Of a DNA stretch of 64,000 nt, positions 1 to 10,823 are shown piece after piece (the stretch's first letter is position 1; each line of letters starts with the position of its first letter). Source of the DNA: Lingula anatina (taxonomy: Eukaryota; Brachiopoda; Lingulata; Lingulida; Lingulidae); the NCBI RefSeq assembly GCF_001039355.2, contig NW_019774336.1, positions 259,930 to 323,929 of the forward strand, in the 5' to 3' direction. The notes under the pieces were generated by a model. It did not search any database. It was given only the letters and a program-made list of their open reading frames with translations, and had not been told where the DNA came from. The position numbers and the translations under genes are program-made.

Positions 1-1824
1 TTGAGAGCTCAATGAATTATTCTGATCCACTTGTGTGCTTATGCCAATGTACTCAATGCAACAGTACACTGAAGATTTTACCATGTCCCAAAATTTCTGT
101 AGACCACTGTATTTGAATTGGCTCTGTCATCCATGAAAAGTCTAAATCCTAAGTGGTAGTGCTCAAGTTACAAATGTGACACCAGCAAGAACATTATCCT
201 TAGCATGGGGTTCTCACAACTGTGGTTAGAAGTACCTAGTTGCCACCAAAGATTGTTGTATTTGCTAAGAGTGCAAATATCTTACTTCAAAAAACTGTGA
301 TTCAGCTTCCAACAAGAGAAAGTCGTATCCAGAATAAAAGGCTTTGTACTTTGTTTATATTTTGATTTCTGCATTAGCACATATATACTTAGCATATATG
401 GACAATGATCCTTGATACCTATCAGAAAGAAAGATTTTTTAAAGAATTTAAGCAGAGTGCTTTTGACTTTCTTCCCTGCCCCATGATGTATATGCAAACT
501 ATGATTTATATCATAACCTTTTATTCTTTAAGTTTCAATTTCATTAAATTCATCTCCATATTAGTATTTTCTTTTATTTTGGCACTTCTGGTAAGACATG
601 AAAGCATCAGTTATTGTTAAAATCATATTTTGAAAATTACTTTCTGGGATGAACATCATCATGACCATTCTACATCAAATGAGATTATCACCCACACGAT
701 AATTCTGTAAATTGAGTCATATGAGAAGCAAAGGAATATGTCAGCGCCTATTGAATGTTTTTGTGAAGAAGTCAAATAAAAAACTATGTAATTATAAATT
801 TAGTTTGTTACTTATTGATGTTTCCAAGAAGAAGATTATCTATGAACAATAATCAATATGTATCAGTCATGAAAAATGACAATTATGGCATTATTTTTTT
901 CCAGAAATCAAATAAACAGGATATTGCATTGAAGAAAGTAAGGTTATGAAATAATCCAGACTGCAAAAACCTCTGTTTTAACCTCCACCACCAAAACAAA
1001 TCCCAAATGCCACTACAGAGACCAAGGGTCTTTTCACAGCAGTGCATATAACTGGACCTGTCCAGTTTAAGAGAGATGGACAACTTAAAAAAATGTCTAT
1101 AACATAAGAAAGTCACCATTACTGTGTTCACCACAACCAATCCATAACTAACAAAACAGCAAGAAACGAAAAAGAGTAATACCCCCTGTAGCATAATGAC
1201 TAGTACATGTTAGGATCTGTTCAAGTAGAGTGTATCACTCAGTGTAAAAGAGGCATAAGATTGCAATAGAACTTGCAGTTATGGCATATGCTGCACATGT
1301 AAAGATTTGATGTCATTTTGCAGCCATCTCCTACTGAAACATCTAGTATCAGATGAGGTTTGTATAGAGATGGGCATTGTTGTCAAAATTGAATAAATGA
1401 GCAAAATGTATGGCCCAGTATGGGGCAAATCAGGTTGACTCTGTGGGAAATTCAACTTACAGAAAGTCAGGATAACGAGCACAATATATGTGCAAAACAG
1501 AAAAATGACCACAGAAAAGAGCTTAGTTTTGGACAGGAAGAACAAAAGCGATTTTTCGACCTTCAACTACACAGAGAAGGCTAGCTTAAATTGCATGGTC
1601 ATCTTCTTTGGAGGTATGTGAGTTCAAAGGCAAAAATAACATTTGAAGCCTGAATCTTACCATCCTTCAGAACCCTCACATAAAAACACAGTATTTGGAG
1701 ATGGAGATGAAATGTTCCAGTGAGTGTTTTTATATGAAGGCAGCCAAATCGGTCGCTAAAGTAGAACTAGAATGTACGAAAACTGATAAAACTTTTAAAT
1801 GTGCTGTCCTTTTCGGTTACCTAC
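1..1824. other. Left flank, probably ZFAND4 intron
   Basis: Non-coding stretch downstream (minus sense) of the ZFAND4 first exon, most likely its first intron. I looked on the minus strand for the continuation of the ubiquitin-like domain (the part after R-L-E-G) and did not find it. No long ORF with a recognisable product, no tRNA and no clear transposon is visible here. Confidence 0.5.
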
Positions 1825-1969
1825 CTTCTAGCCTCTGTATCTTTGCCTTTACGGACATAATTGTCTCGAAAGGTGATACTCGGAGCTCAAAGGCAGCCCC
1901 CGTCAACGTCTCAATATACAATTCCATCATACGATCAAAGTAATTATAAGTTTCTGTTCCTAGTTTCAT
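1825..1969 (-). CDS. ZFAND4: AN1-type zinc finger protein 4 (ZFAND4-like), first coding exon, partial
   Basis: Reading the minus strand from ATG at 1969 gives a 48-residue start of a ubiquitin-like domain. It contains MELYIETLTG, AFELRVSP and MSVKAKIQRLE, which closely follow human ZFAND4 (MELFIETLTG, CFELRVSP, SVKAKIQRLEG). The exon ends at 1825 before a GTAGGT donor in phase 1, splitting the Gly codon after R-L-E. An in-frame TAG lies nine codons upstream of the ATG at 1969; a second in-frame pair of Met codons sits 14-15 codons further in, next to E-L-Y-I-E. ZFAND4 in vertebrates joins an N-terminal ubiquitin-like domain to a C-terminal AN1 zinc finger; its biochemical role is poorly defined. 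The rest of the gene lies beyond the left edge. The family assignment rests on about 35 well-conserved residues. Confidence 0.82.
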
Positions 1970-3698
1970 TGGTAATGTTAGTCCATCTTTTCTCTACAAA
2001 AAGAGGTTATCTTGTTGACATTTTCGTCTATCCCGTTGGTTTAAAGGCCCGGCCATCCCACCAGGCGTATCCCAGAGGACTGGCATGCCTCTCTGCTTTC
2101 TTAAATCCACATTTTATCTCGTTGTTAGATCCCAGATTGTAACTTTGGAGAATACAACAATATGACGGTCAGGGCTTCGATCACACACAAAATCTAATAT
2201 GTTCATGAAGTACCCGTATGTAGGGCGGTAGCCATTAACAACCAAGTCACGTGAAGGGTAAACATAAACAATAGCGCAGGCGCTACTAACACACTTTGAC
2301 TATGCCGTCACAGCCACCGTCTAGCAGGACATCCAGATGCGTTTTGAAAACTGTCTTGGTAACACGAGTAGTTGTGAAACGCGCCTTACAAGGAATTTCC
2401 GGAATTGTTTTGAAAAAAGAGTTTTAACTTAAAAGTAGAAAGATGGTATTTAATGAAAGATTAAGTTGTAACAAAACTTTCATAAATAATCCGAAAAATA
2501 ATTTGTTAGCTTAGATTTAAAAAGTAATAGTCTACACGTATTTACTATTTGGGCATAAATCATTGGAGTCGGGCTCGTGTTGAGGACACCAAGCAGTTCA
2601 ACTAGTTTTACAATTAATACGGAATGGCTTAGATTTTCGACCAATATAGCTAGCCTTTTTCAGTTTGAGGAAGGATATTGAACACGCTTTTTATTTAATA
2701 AATTTTTGCCTCATATTGTTTTGCAAAGCCCAAGGCTTCGATTTACAGCCCAGTAGGTCTCAGGGCTGGATTATGAAAATCACTTAATGGGATTCAAAAT
2801 ATTCATGATGGCTGACCAAATACATATAAAATAAAGTGAAATTGTAAAAACGAAAATTCATTTTATTTGGGTTTTGTATTTTGTTTTGCACAAATGCATC
2901 TCAATTAATGTGGCAGAGAAACTAATCATAAAAATGAAGAATAAAATCAGAATTTAAAATCTAAAAGAATGTTTTATTAAACAAAACTCAGCATGCTGCT
3001 ACCTAAATATACGTAACAATCCAATAAGCAGACTAAGACATTTTACATTACCCTTTATATTACCAGCAAAAATTCTGACCTATTTCTATCACTTCTCAGA
3101 AAATGGTAAAAAGATGTAAAGGCCACAGTTTTATATATATTTATGTTCTGAATTCTACTAAATACCAAAATTTTTATACATTAATACATAATATCTTTCA
3201 ATTTACCAATGAAAACAGTTTTTGGCACCCCCTCCGTTATTCTGGGTCTTCCATTAAATTTTTTAAAATCTGCATTAGTGTGCAGGATTATGCACATGAT
3301 GGCGGACCAAAATGATATGTTAACTCAATACAATATACAAGTGACATGTAAAATATTAATGTTGATAAAATCATTCTGAAATATATTTTGAAATAAAAAA
3401 ATGTATTACCTCCACTCTGCCTTAGATACTGATTGTAATCAATTATGCGTAAAATGTGGATTTTTTTTCTAAAAGCATTTTCCTTTATACTGTAATTGTG
3501 TTAAATTTTAATAATAACAAAGCAGTACAATGTCCACATTGGGCTAAGCAAGAAATGGACTTTTAGAAAAAACTGTTTGAAATGGGAAGATGAACCACAT
3601 TGTTAAATGGTTCAGAAAGTAAAAATAAATCTTCAAAATCCTCCAGACATCTCATGTTGAGAAGCAAGTTAAAGGTGGTAGCACTGGACATAAGACAA
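1970..3698. other. Intergenic: ZFAND4 5' side and 3' side of the coiled-coil gene
   Basis: Both neighbours are on the minus strand, so this holds the ZFAND4 promoter/5'UTR (left part) and the 3'UTR of the next gene (right part). A minus-sense AATAAA (TTTATT at 2973-2978) is a possible poly(A) signal for the upstream gene. No convincing ORF is seen; the 93-codon plus ORF at 1861-2142 overlaps the ZFAND4 exon on the other strand and has no family signature. Confidence 0.45.
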
Positions 3699-6600
3699 CT
3701 AAGTGACAGATACATGCCCATCTACTTTCCTGGCTGACTGAGTCTCTGAAAGTAGAACAAGGATATTTAAATTTTTCTTTCAAAATTTTGATGTGTTGTC
3801 CTATCATCTGTTTGTTTAATAAGAAAATGTCTTAAAGAGGAACATCATTTAGCTCTATCTTGAAAACACTGAATGACAATGATATAAGTTCCTCATGAAT
3901 TAAATTGTTTGTTCTTTCTCATTCCATAGTGTCACTTTTGGAGCATTATAGTGTCAGAAAACCCTATTTTGGGCTGCCTATTTCAGCTCAGATCTTGTTT
4001 CTCTATAGTCTCTACAAATAATGTGTCCACTAGAAATGGTGAATTTTTGTCACATAATATGATATATTTTAAACATAATGAATCCCATTTACAATATGGA
4101 AAAAAAACGACTGCAAGAAAAAAATTTTTTTTTTAAGACTGTAATGGAATTTTTTTAGGACACTACAGAAAATTTTCAAACAAAATCACATGTTAGAGTC
4201 CTTGCACCTGATGGTTTTGCACAACTGAAAAACAAATAACTACGTAAACATTCAGTACTTAACAATGTCTTACCTTTTATTTCTAAAAGAATCCCTTTCA
4301 GTCTTTCCCTTTTTTCACGTTCATCTCTTATTTCTTTTTGTAGTTTCTGCACAAGCTCTGCAAAACATTTTGTATAATTTAACATTGTACATACATTTAT
4401 AAACCTTAAACTTGATAAAAAAGAGCACTTTATGATCAAAAAAAGAATACAATGCACTTCAGTTTTTCTGGGAGATAAACTTGTAAGGTAATTTAATTTA
4501 TCACAAAGATAGCCATTAGCTTACCAAGATTCTTTTTCATTTGTCTCTGAAAGGCCTTCAGAGCTTTTGTCTGCAACTGCTGAGTTTGCTCCAGTAATGC
4601 CAAAAGATCTAAAAACATAAACCTTGATTACTCCTTCACATAAGAGGTGCATTTTCATCAATGAAAGTTTTGTAAGGACCAATTTTCCACAGAGTTATCT
4701 TCAAAGTTGGTTAATGAATGCGACCGACTTCATTTTGAGTAACTAGTATATTATCAATTTATTAATGGAAAAATGCCTTGGTTATTGGTTTGGTAAGATG
4801 GAAAATTTTACACCTGACCCAAGAAAACATGTTATTGCCCATGCACATAGTAAACTAGAGGATCAGAGAGGCGATACCGNAAAAAAAAACGACTGCAAGA
4901 AAACATTTTTTTTATAAGACTGTAATGGAATTTTTTTAGGACACTACAGAAAATTTTCAAACAAAATCACATGTCAGAGTCCTTGCACCTGATGGTTTTG
5001 CACAACTGAAAAACAAATAACTACGTAAACATTCAGCACTTAACAATGTCTTACCTTTTATTTCTAAAAGAATCCCTTTCAGTCTTTCCCTTTTTTCACG
5101 TTCATCTCTTATTTCTTTTTGTAGTTTCTGCACAAGCTCTGCAAAACATTTTGTATAATTTAACATTGTACATACATTTATAAACCTTAAACTTGATAAA
5201 AAAGAGTACTTTATGATCAAAAAAAGAATACAATGCACTTCAGTTTTTCTGGGAGATAAACTTGTAAGGTAATTTAATTTATCACAAAGATAGCCATTAG
5301 CTTACCAAGATTCTTTTTCATTTGTCTCTGAAAGGCCTTCAGAGCTTTTGTCTGCAACTGCTGAGTTTGCTCCAGTAATGCCAAAAGATCTAAAAACATA
5401 AACCTTGATTACTCCTTCACATAAGAGGTGCATTTTCATCAATGAAAGTTTTGTAAGGACCAATTTTCCACAGAGTTATCTTCAAAGTTGGTTAATGAAT
5501 GCGACCGACTTCATTTTGAGTAACTAGTATATTATCAATTTTTTAATGGAAAAATGCCTTGGTTATTGGTTTGGTAAGATGGAAAATTTTACACCTGACC
5601 CAAGAAAACATGTTATTGCCCATGCACATAGAANCTATTCTAAATTTGACATTTCTGCCATAGATTTTATGCATCATCATGTCTTTCAAAAATAAAAATA
5701 AATTTTCTCTATCAACCCTGTTTACAGAGTTACCACTAGTTATCCAACTAAACAATTAAATTTTTCAAATAAAGGAAAGTACCTTTTTTTAAGGAAACCT
5801 GCATGTTTTAAATGCATGTATTAATGTTTTAGACTTTTAAAAATATGTGAATATATTCTCTGTAATAACTCATTGAGCATCTTCAATTTCCAACATCAAG
5901 TGTTGTACTCACCCTCATCCTTTGATTGAGTATCTGACCAGCTATTTTCAAATGGACAGGCACTTTCTGGAATTATAAATCAATGAAACAAATGTTATTT
6001 CTTTGTCATTAAGCTCCAGAAATGTACTATTATGATATATAATTGTATCTCCTAGAATGTGATGCATATTACTGTTTAAGTTTTAAACATGCATGTTGCT
6101 GTTTATGTAACACCACCAATTAAGTACTTATTTGTTCTTGTGCCTCTGAGTTATTATATATGGGCCACAAAATTACTTACCAGTTTTACGTTCTGATGTC
6201 AGATCAGTGAAGTTGATAACTGGAGTCTTAACAGGCTCTTTATTGGACCTATCCAGCAGACACAGTTTGGAAGATGACTTTTCCTCCAGGGGTGTTACCA
6301 CAGTAGCATCCTCACTTGATTCTGTCAGCTTCTCTTCAGATTTTTCATTTTCAGGAAATTTCATTAAATCTATACATTCTGAGTTTATGATGCTAGAGTC
6401 TGTTGAAACTGCTGGTTTTCTTTTTGAGATTGTTGAATCAGAGTCTGAACATGTGGCAAGCTTTCTTTTGGGACCTTTCTTTTCAAAGTCTGAAGAATAT
6501 GCTTTCCTCCTTTTTGAATTAATGGAGTCATCTTTGGCAGAAGTTTTATGTCTTCTTTTAATACTTTCAGGTCCAGAGTTTGAGGTTATGGCATGATTTT

Positions 6601-8710
6601 CCTCTGAACCTTTAGCATCAATATCTACCAGTAAAGGCGTTTTCTTGGAATTTTCATAGGGCTTCCTTGCCTGTTTTGTGACCTCAGTTTTGTTTGATCT
6701 TTTACCAACCATTCCTGATGAAACTGTCTTCTTATTAACTCTGCTGCTGTCCTTATTTGCTGGTGAAACAGCCATTTCCTTTTGCTTTCCAATCATTTTA
6801 AAACTTTTTGCTGGTGAAACTATTTTATCTTTACTGCCTCCCAAAGCTTGACATTTTTTTGCTGCTGAAGCAAGCCTGTTATCATGCTGTCTTTTCAATT
6901 TTAAACTTGCTGGTGAAGCATGTTTATTGTTTATATTTTTATTCATTTTCATATTTACTGGTGAATCAAAATGAATGTTATAGTTTCCATCCTTTTTCTT
7001 AATAACGGGTGAGGTACCAATTTTATTATGATTTCTGTCCATCTTCTTGCTTGCTGGTGAAGTGGTACTGTTGCAAAGATTTATTCCCACTTCCTTACTT
7101 GCTGATGAAGCAGAATTGAAGTTTCTTTCAACCTTCTCGCTCACTGGTGAGGCGGAACTATAGCTATGGTTTCGCCCCACTTTCTTACTTGCTGGTGAGG
7201 CCATGCTATTGCCATAGTTTCTTTTCATTTTCCCGCTTGCTGGTGAAGCAGCACTGTTGCTATGGTTTCTTCCCACTTTCATGTTTACTGACAGAGCTGA
7301 ACTATTGCTACGGTTTCTTCCAACTTTCTTATTTGCTGGAGAACAAGCACTATCGCCATAGTTTTTTACCATTTTTCTAGCTGCTGGAGAGGCAGCACTG
7401 TCACTATGGCTTCTTACAACTCCATTACTAGTACTTGTTGGCAAGGCGTCACTATTGCAATGGTTTCTGCTTACCTTTATTTTAGCAGGAGTAGCAACAC
7501 TGGTGCTTTTATTTCTTTCAATTTTCACCTTTGCTGGAGAAGCAGCGCTGTCACTGCAGACCTTATTCAGTTTGACAATGCACTTATCAAGGGGCGCAGC
7601 AGTCCTTATATCTTTTCCTAAACCCAACTGTACATCACTTCCTGGTTGAGCAACCATTTCATTTTTGTCTTGGCCTTTACTGGATAATGATGCAGGTCTT
7701 TTAGTGCTGGGTGTCCTCTGAATAGCACAAACTTTGTCCAATGGTGAAGAAGTCATGATATCACTAATGATATCACTAACACTTGGTCTTAAGCCTGAAG
7801 CCCTGTTCTGCAATACTGGAGTTGACAAAACAGAAGAGTTTGTGTTAACTGATGGAGAACTGAGGTCTGTTTGTGGCCTTTCTTCAGTATTTTCAAAATG
7901 ACTGCCATCTCTTTGATTTTTTGTAGGGCAAACTATTTCCTTGCTAGGTCTAAACATGGTCTCACAGGTTTTATTGACACTAGTTTCATCTGTCTCCATG
8001 GCATCACTATCGTTGGAAACATCATTATCAATGAGAAAAACTTCAAGTTCAATATTGTCTGGAGTAATCTGCACAGGATTATCAAGTTCTTCAACATCAG
8101 AGAAGATAACCTCTACTCCTTCCACGTCTGATACAGAATATTTCTCATCATCATCATCATTGCTGCAAACTACTTTCGTGTCAGTTTTAACAAAAGTTGT
8201 CTTATCAACAGGTGGAATAACATCACCTTTCATCTCACAACTGATGGAAGTGTTTTTGTCTGTCTTAACTGTTGCCATTTTGTCCACAGGTTTTAAAGAG
8301 AGGACTTTTGCATTCTTGACTTTATACACTGACCCTTTGATGTTTTTAGTGGCAAAACTGTCATTGGATTCAGCTTTCACCAACAGTTTGCCACATACCA
8401 CTTTTCTCTTAGTTGCTGACATAACTGATCCAGCTGTAATCTCACCTGACTGTGTTTTTTCATTCTGACTTGTTTTTGTATTGCTGTTAGTATGCACTAC
8501 TGCCATCTTGTTTGCCGACTCATCCCTGACTCTTTCAGGATCTGTGCTTACCACAATCCCAGTCTTGCAAGCAGCACTCACCATCATTTTACTTTGTACC
8601 TTACAGCGCGAAGACATTGACTTGCGAGCAGTGTGTTTTTTAAGCATCCTCGACTTTCCAGAAGTTGTTGACAGACCAGCTTTGGCTTCATTTTCTTTGG
8701 TACTAGACAT
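3699..8710 (-). CDS. Unrecognised disordered SPxK-repeat protein with C-terminal coiled coil
   Basis: Minus-strand exons: 6181-8710 (843 codons plus one base), 5913-5966, then 5306-5389 and 5055-5138, their duplicates 4525-4608 and 4274-4357, and a terminal exon 3699-3745 ending in TAG. Every junction is phase 1 with GT-AG borders, so the model stays in frame with either one or two copies of the middle pair (932 or 988 residues). The ATG at 8710 directly follows a TTGCAG acceptor, which implies an upstream non-coding exon. The long exon codes a Ser/Lys/Asn-rich, mostly disordered protein: a basic N-terminus, an acidic block with DDDDE and EVFLIDND (SUMO-interacting-like), about 17 units of roughly 17 residues built on S/T-P-A-x-K-K with R-N-H-S spacers, then more basic tracts with KRR. 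S-P-x-K is a CDK-type site, and the composition suggests a chromatin or nuclear protein (inference). The small exons code heptad-like helices (LLALLEQTQQLQ; ELVQKLQKEIRDEREKRERL). I do not recognise the family. Confidence 0.72.
4098..5632. repeat. 754-bp tandem direct duplication (two copies, about 99% identical)
   Basis: Copy 1 runs from about 4098 to 4851 and copy 2 from about 4879 to 5632. Only a handful of single-base differences and A/T-run length changes separate them. Each contains the same two 84-nt coiled-coil exons of the minus-strand gene. The copies are joined by about 27 bp of unrelated sequence ending in N (4880), and a second N (5634) lies just beyond copy 2. Two haplotypes placed side by side by the assembler would give this pattern; a very recent in-frame exon duplication is the alternative. 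Confidence 0.9.
4880..4880. other. Ambiguous base N at duplication junction
   Basis: Single N between the two copies of the 754-bp duplication; probably a contig join. Confidence 0.95.
5634..5634. other. Ambiguous base N at end of duplication
   Basis: Single N two bases after the second copy of the 754-bp duplication stops matching. Confidence 0.95.
6750..7550 (-). repeat. Coding repeat array, about 17 units of roughly 51 bp
   Basis: Inside the large exon of the unrecognised minus-strand gene. Units show on the plus strand as recurring gctggtga(a/g)gc words and code S/T-P-A-x-K-K followed by a basic/Asn/Ser spacer such as R-N-H-S-N-S. Some units have lost the S-P pair (for example A-L-S-V-N-M and S-S-A-S-K-E), so the array is old and diverging rather than a fresh expansion. 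Confidence 0.85.
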
Positions 8711-9659
8711 CTGCAAGTGTGAAGTTTAATCATATATTTGTGTAAAATCTCACTGTTCAAGATGCAAATATACATGAAGAGTATTAATGTTATTCTTAAT
8801 TTAATAGGGACCAAGCAATTTTTAAAAAGAAATTGTTAAATTAAATGTTACTTAATGCTTAAACATAGACATGCATTAATTCTTACAGTATAGAATATCA
8901 AATGAGCAGCATTTGTTATGAGAAAATGAAAAACATCTTATTTTAAAATTAAGGTGTCAAAAATTTGAGGAATCAAATCAATTTAAAATACTTTCATGGT
9001 TAAAACACTCAACATTTCACTGAACATTTCTTCACATTTGTTGAGGTCAAATGTTCAGAGCATTTTATCACCTGTTGAGCAGTGTTCAGCGATGGTGAGT
9101 GGAGTTTGAACACAGTCAAAAATGTTCAATGGATTGCTTCAACATTTGCCCTGACAATGTTTCTTTTACAAAGCAATATAGGAAGAAGCTTAGACTGTAG
9201 CAAACAAATATCTAACAGCAAAGAAAAAATAAGAGAGGACCTGTTCCATATTTACCAACTATCCTAATGACAAACTTGTTTGTGAACAATGAAATCCCTA
9301 AGTGAATGTAAAACACGGCACTTACAAAACAGTAATTTTGAAGTGAAAAATACTCACACAAAACAGGCCGTTTTTTACCGTGATAAGCCATACTTCACTA
9401 CCTATGATGATAGACCTATGACTGACTCAGAAACAGTTGTTTACATAAGCATCACCTAGACTTGATAAGCAGGATCTCAGTTTCACAGAGGGCAGTGCAT
9501 TCTTGACAGAATGTCTTACAGGCCAGGAAGGTATGGAAGCGTGTAAGGGTCACAACACCAACACCAAAAACAAATTACAGTTCAATACCAAAGAACTGCA
9601 GTGAATGCTCAAAACTTTAAAGAATTTCACACCAGTGTCAATTACTTGGGAAGGGGGGG

Positions 9660-9897
9660 GGGGGGCATTCACCATACTTAGATCGATCTACCAGGATTGA
9701 TCCATTTCCAAGGGGTTTCTCGCTATATTGCTTTCAGCTTAAGCAGCTTAAATGAAGCTGCTAGATGATAATTAATTACCCCCTTGCATCTTCAGTAGGC
9801 GTGACAGACATCTAATTAAGCTGCTAATTGTTGATTGCAATTTAGCAAGAATCCCCTTGGGGATAGATCGATCCACAGTTAGTACCATAGGGTCTGA
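9660..9897. mobile_element. Foldback MITE, GATCGATCTA family copy 1
   Basis: Long terminal inverted repeats: the left arm reads acttagatcgatctaccagg and later ccaaggggtttctcgct; the right arm carries agcaagaatccccttgg and atagatcgatcc, ending near agggtct. The two arms pair over most of their length around a short AT-rich centre. No coding capacity. The same family recurs at 23877, 33813, 35549 and 62420, with a half copy at 30965. Confidence 0.75.
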
Positions 9898-9984
9898 GAA
9901 TGGTCCCATATGCTTTCATTTCACACAATAAAACTGTCCCTTCCTGTAATTACATATAATGGGCACAGCAGAAATAGATGTTCT

Positions 9985-10393
9985 TAAAAGGAACCTGAGG
10001 AGAAAGGATTGTGCTGGAAGTGCGCAACATATGACATTGAGAGTTGTAAGACATGAAGCTGCTTGGTCATTTTTAGCTGAAAGTACACAACAGTGTGAAG
10101 TTGTAGCAGATTTTCTGACGGCATGGTAAGATAATATTTTTGTCTTTCTACATTTTGAGCAGAGAATACAGTACTTGTAGAAATACGGGGAATATGATAT
10201 GAAAGTGAATCATGAAGCTTGAAGTTGCAAAATTGTGCTTCCATGCTGTCAGAAAATCTGCTTCAACTTCACACTCACGGCTCTATTCTCATGTACTTCC
10301 AGCTAAAAATGACCAGGCAGCTTCATGTCTTACACCACTCGACGTCATATGACGCACACTTCCGGTACAATCCTTTTTCCTCCGGTTCCCTTT
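9985..10393. mobile_element. Foldback element with about 140-bp inverted arms
   Basis: The left arm (about 9985-10125) contains gtaagacatgaagctgct, ggtcatttttagctg and cagattttctgac. The reverse complement of the right arm (about 10235-10393) contains the same words in the same order. The arms are separated by about 110 bp. No ORF with a recognisable product. It lies 430 bp upstream of the VPS39 start codon, so it may sit in or beside the promoter; the right arm carries a cacttccgg (ETS-like) word. Confidence 0.75.
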
Positions 10394-10823
10394 ATTGACC
10401 ATGCTGTGCATGTTAAATTTGTCTGAATCAATTAAGTTTTTCTACTATAAGTTTAAAAGCATACTCGCTTTTTTTCGTAATGTAATAGTTGATAAAAACG
10501 CAATTAATGAAACATTATGCAGCTATAACCCACCTTGCTTGTTTAATATCAGACAGTCCCCCTCGCTTCATCCAGTGCGCCACAAACAGCACCACAAAAT
10601 GCTTTGGTTGAGACATGGACTATCTTGAATAGTTTTGACAGACTAATGAGAGGTGCTGCCACCTTCTGTAAACAAACGGCACTCTTCAGCATATGGAGAG
10701 TCATATTCAACATCATGTGATAGAACTCTGATATTGAAAACGATGTATATAGTCATAGTGAACTGTCAGGAAGTCGCGGTTTGAAATTAATGTAAATCGA
10801 AAACGGTATTATTCGGAAGGACA

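Larger units (their letters stand above)
8711..10823. other. Divergent intergenic region between coiled-coil gene and VPS39
   Basis: The minus-strand gene and VPS39 are transcribed away from each other from this 2.1-kb interval, so it should contain both promoters and the 5' non-coding exon(s) of the left gene. Two foldback elements occupy 9660-9897 and 9985-10393, and a poly(G) run lies at 9652-9664. No conserved coding sequence is visible. Confidence 0.5.

Noticed and set aside
1861-2142. 93-codon plus-strand ORF
   Set aside because: It overlaps the conserved ZFAND4 exon on the minus strand and matches no family.
6207-8468. Several plus-strand ORFs of 60-175 codons opposite the large minus-strand exon
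   Set aside because: They mirror the Ser/Lys-rich repeat exon on the other strand, have no domain of their own, and no splice logic joins them.
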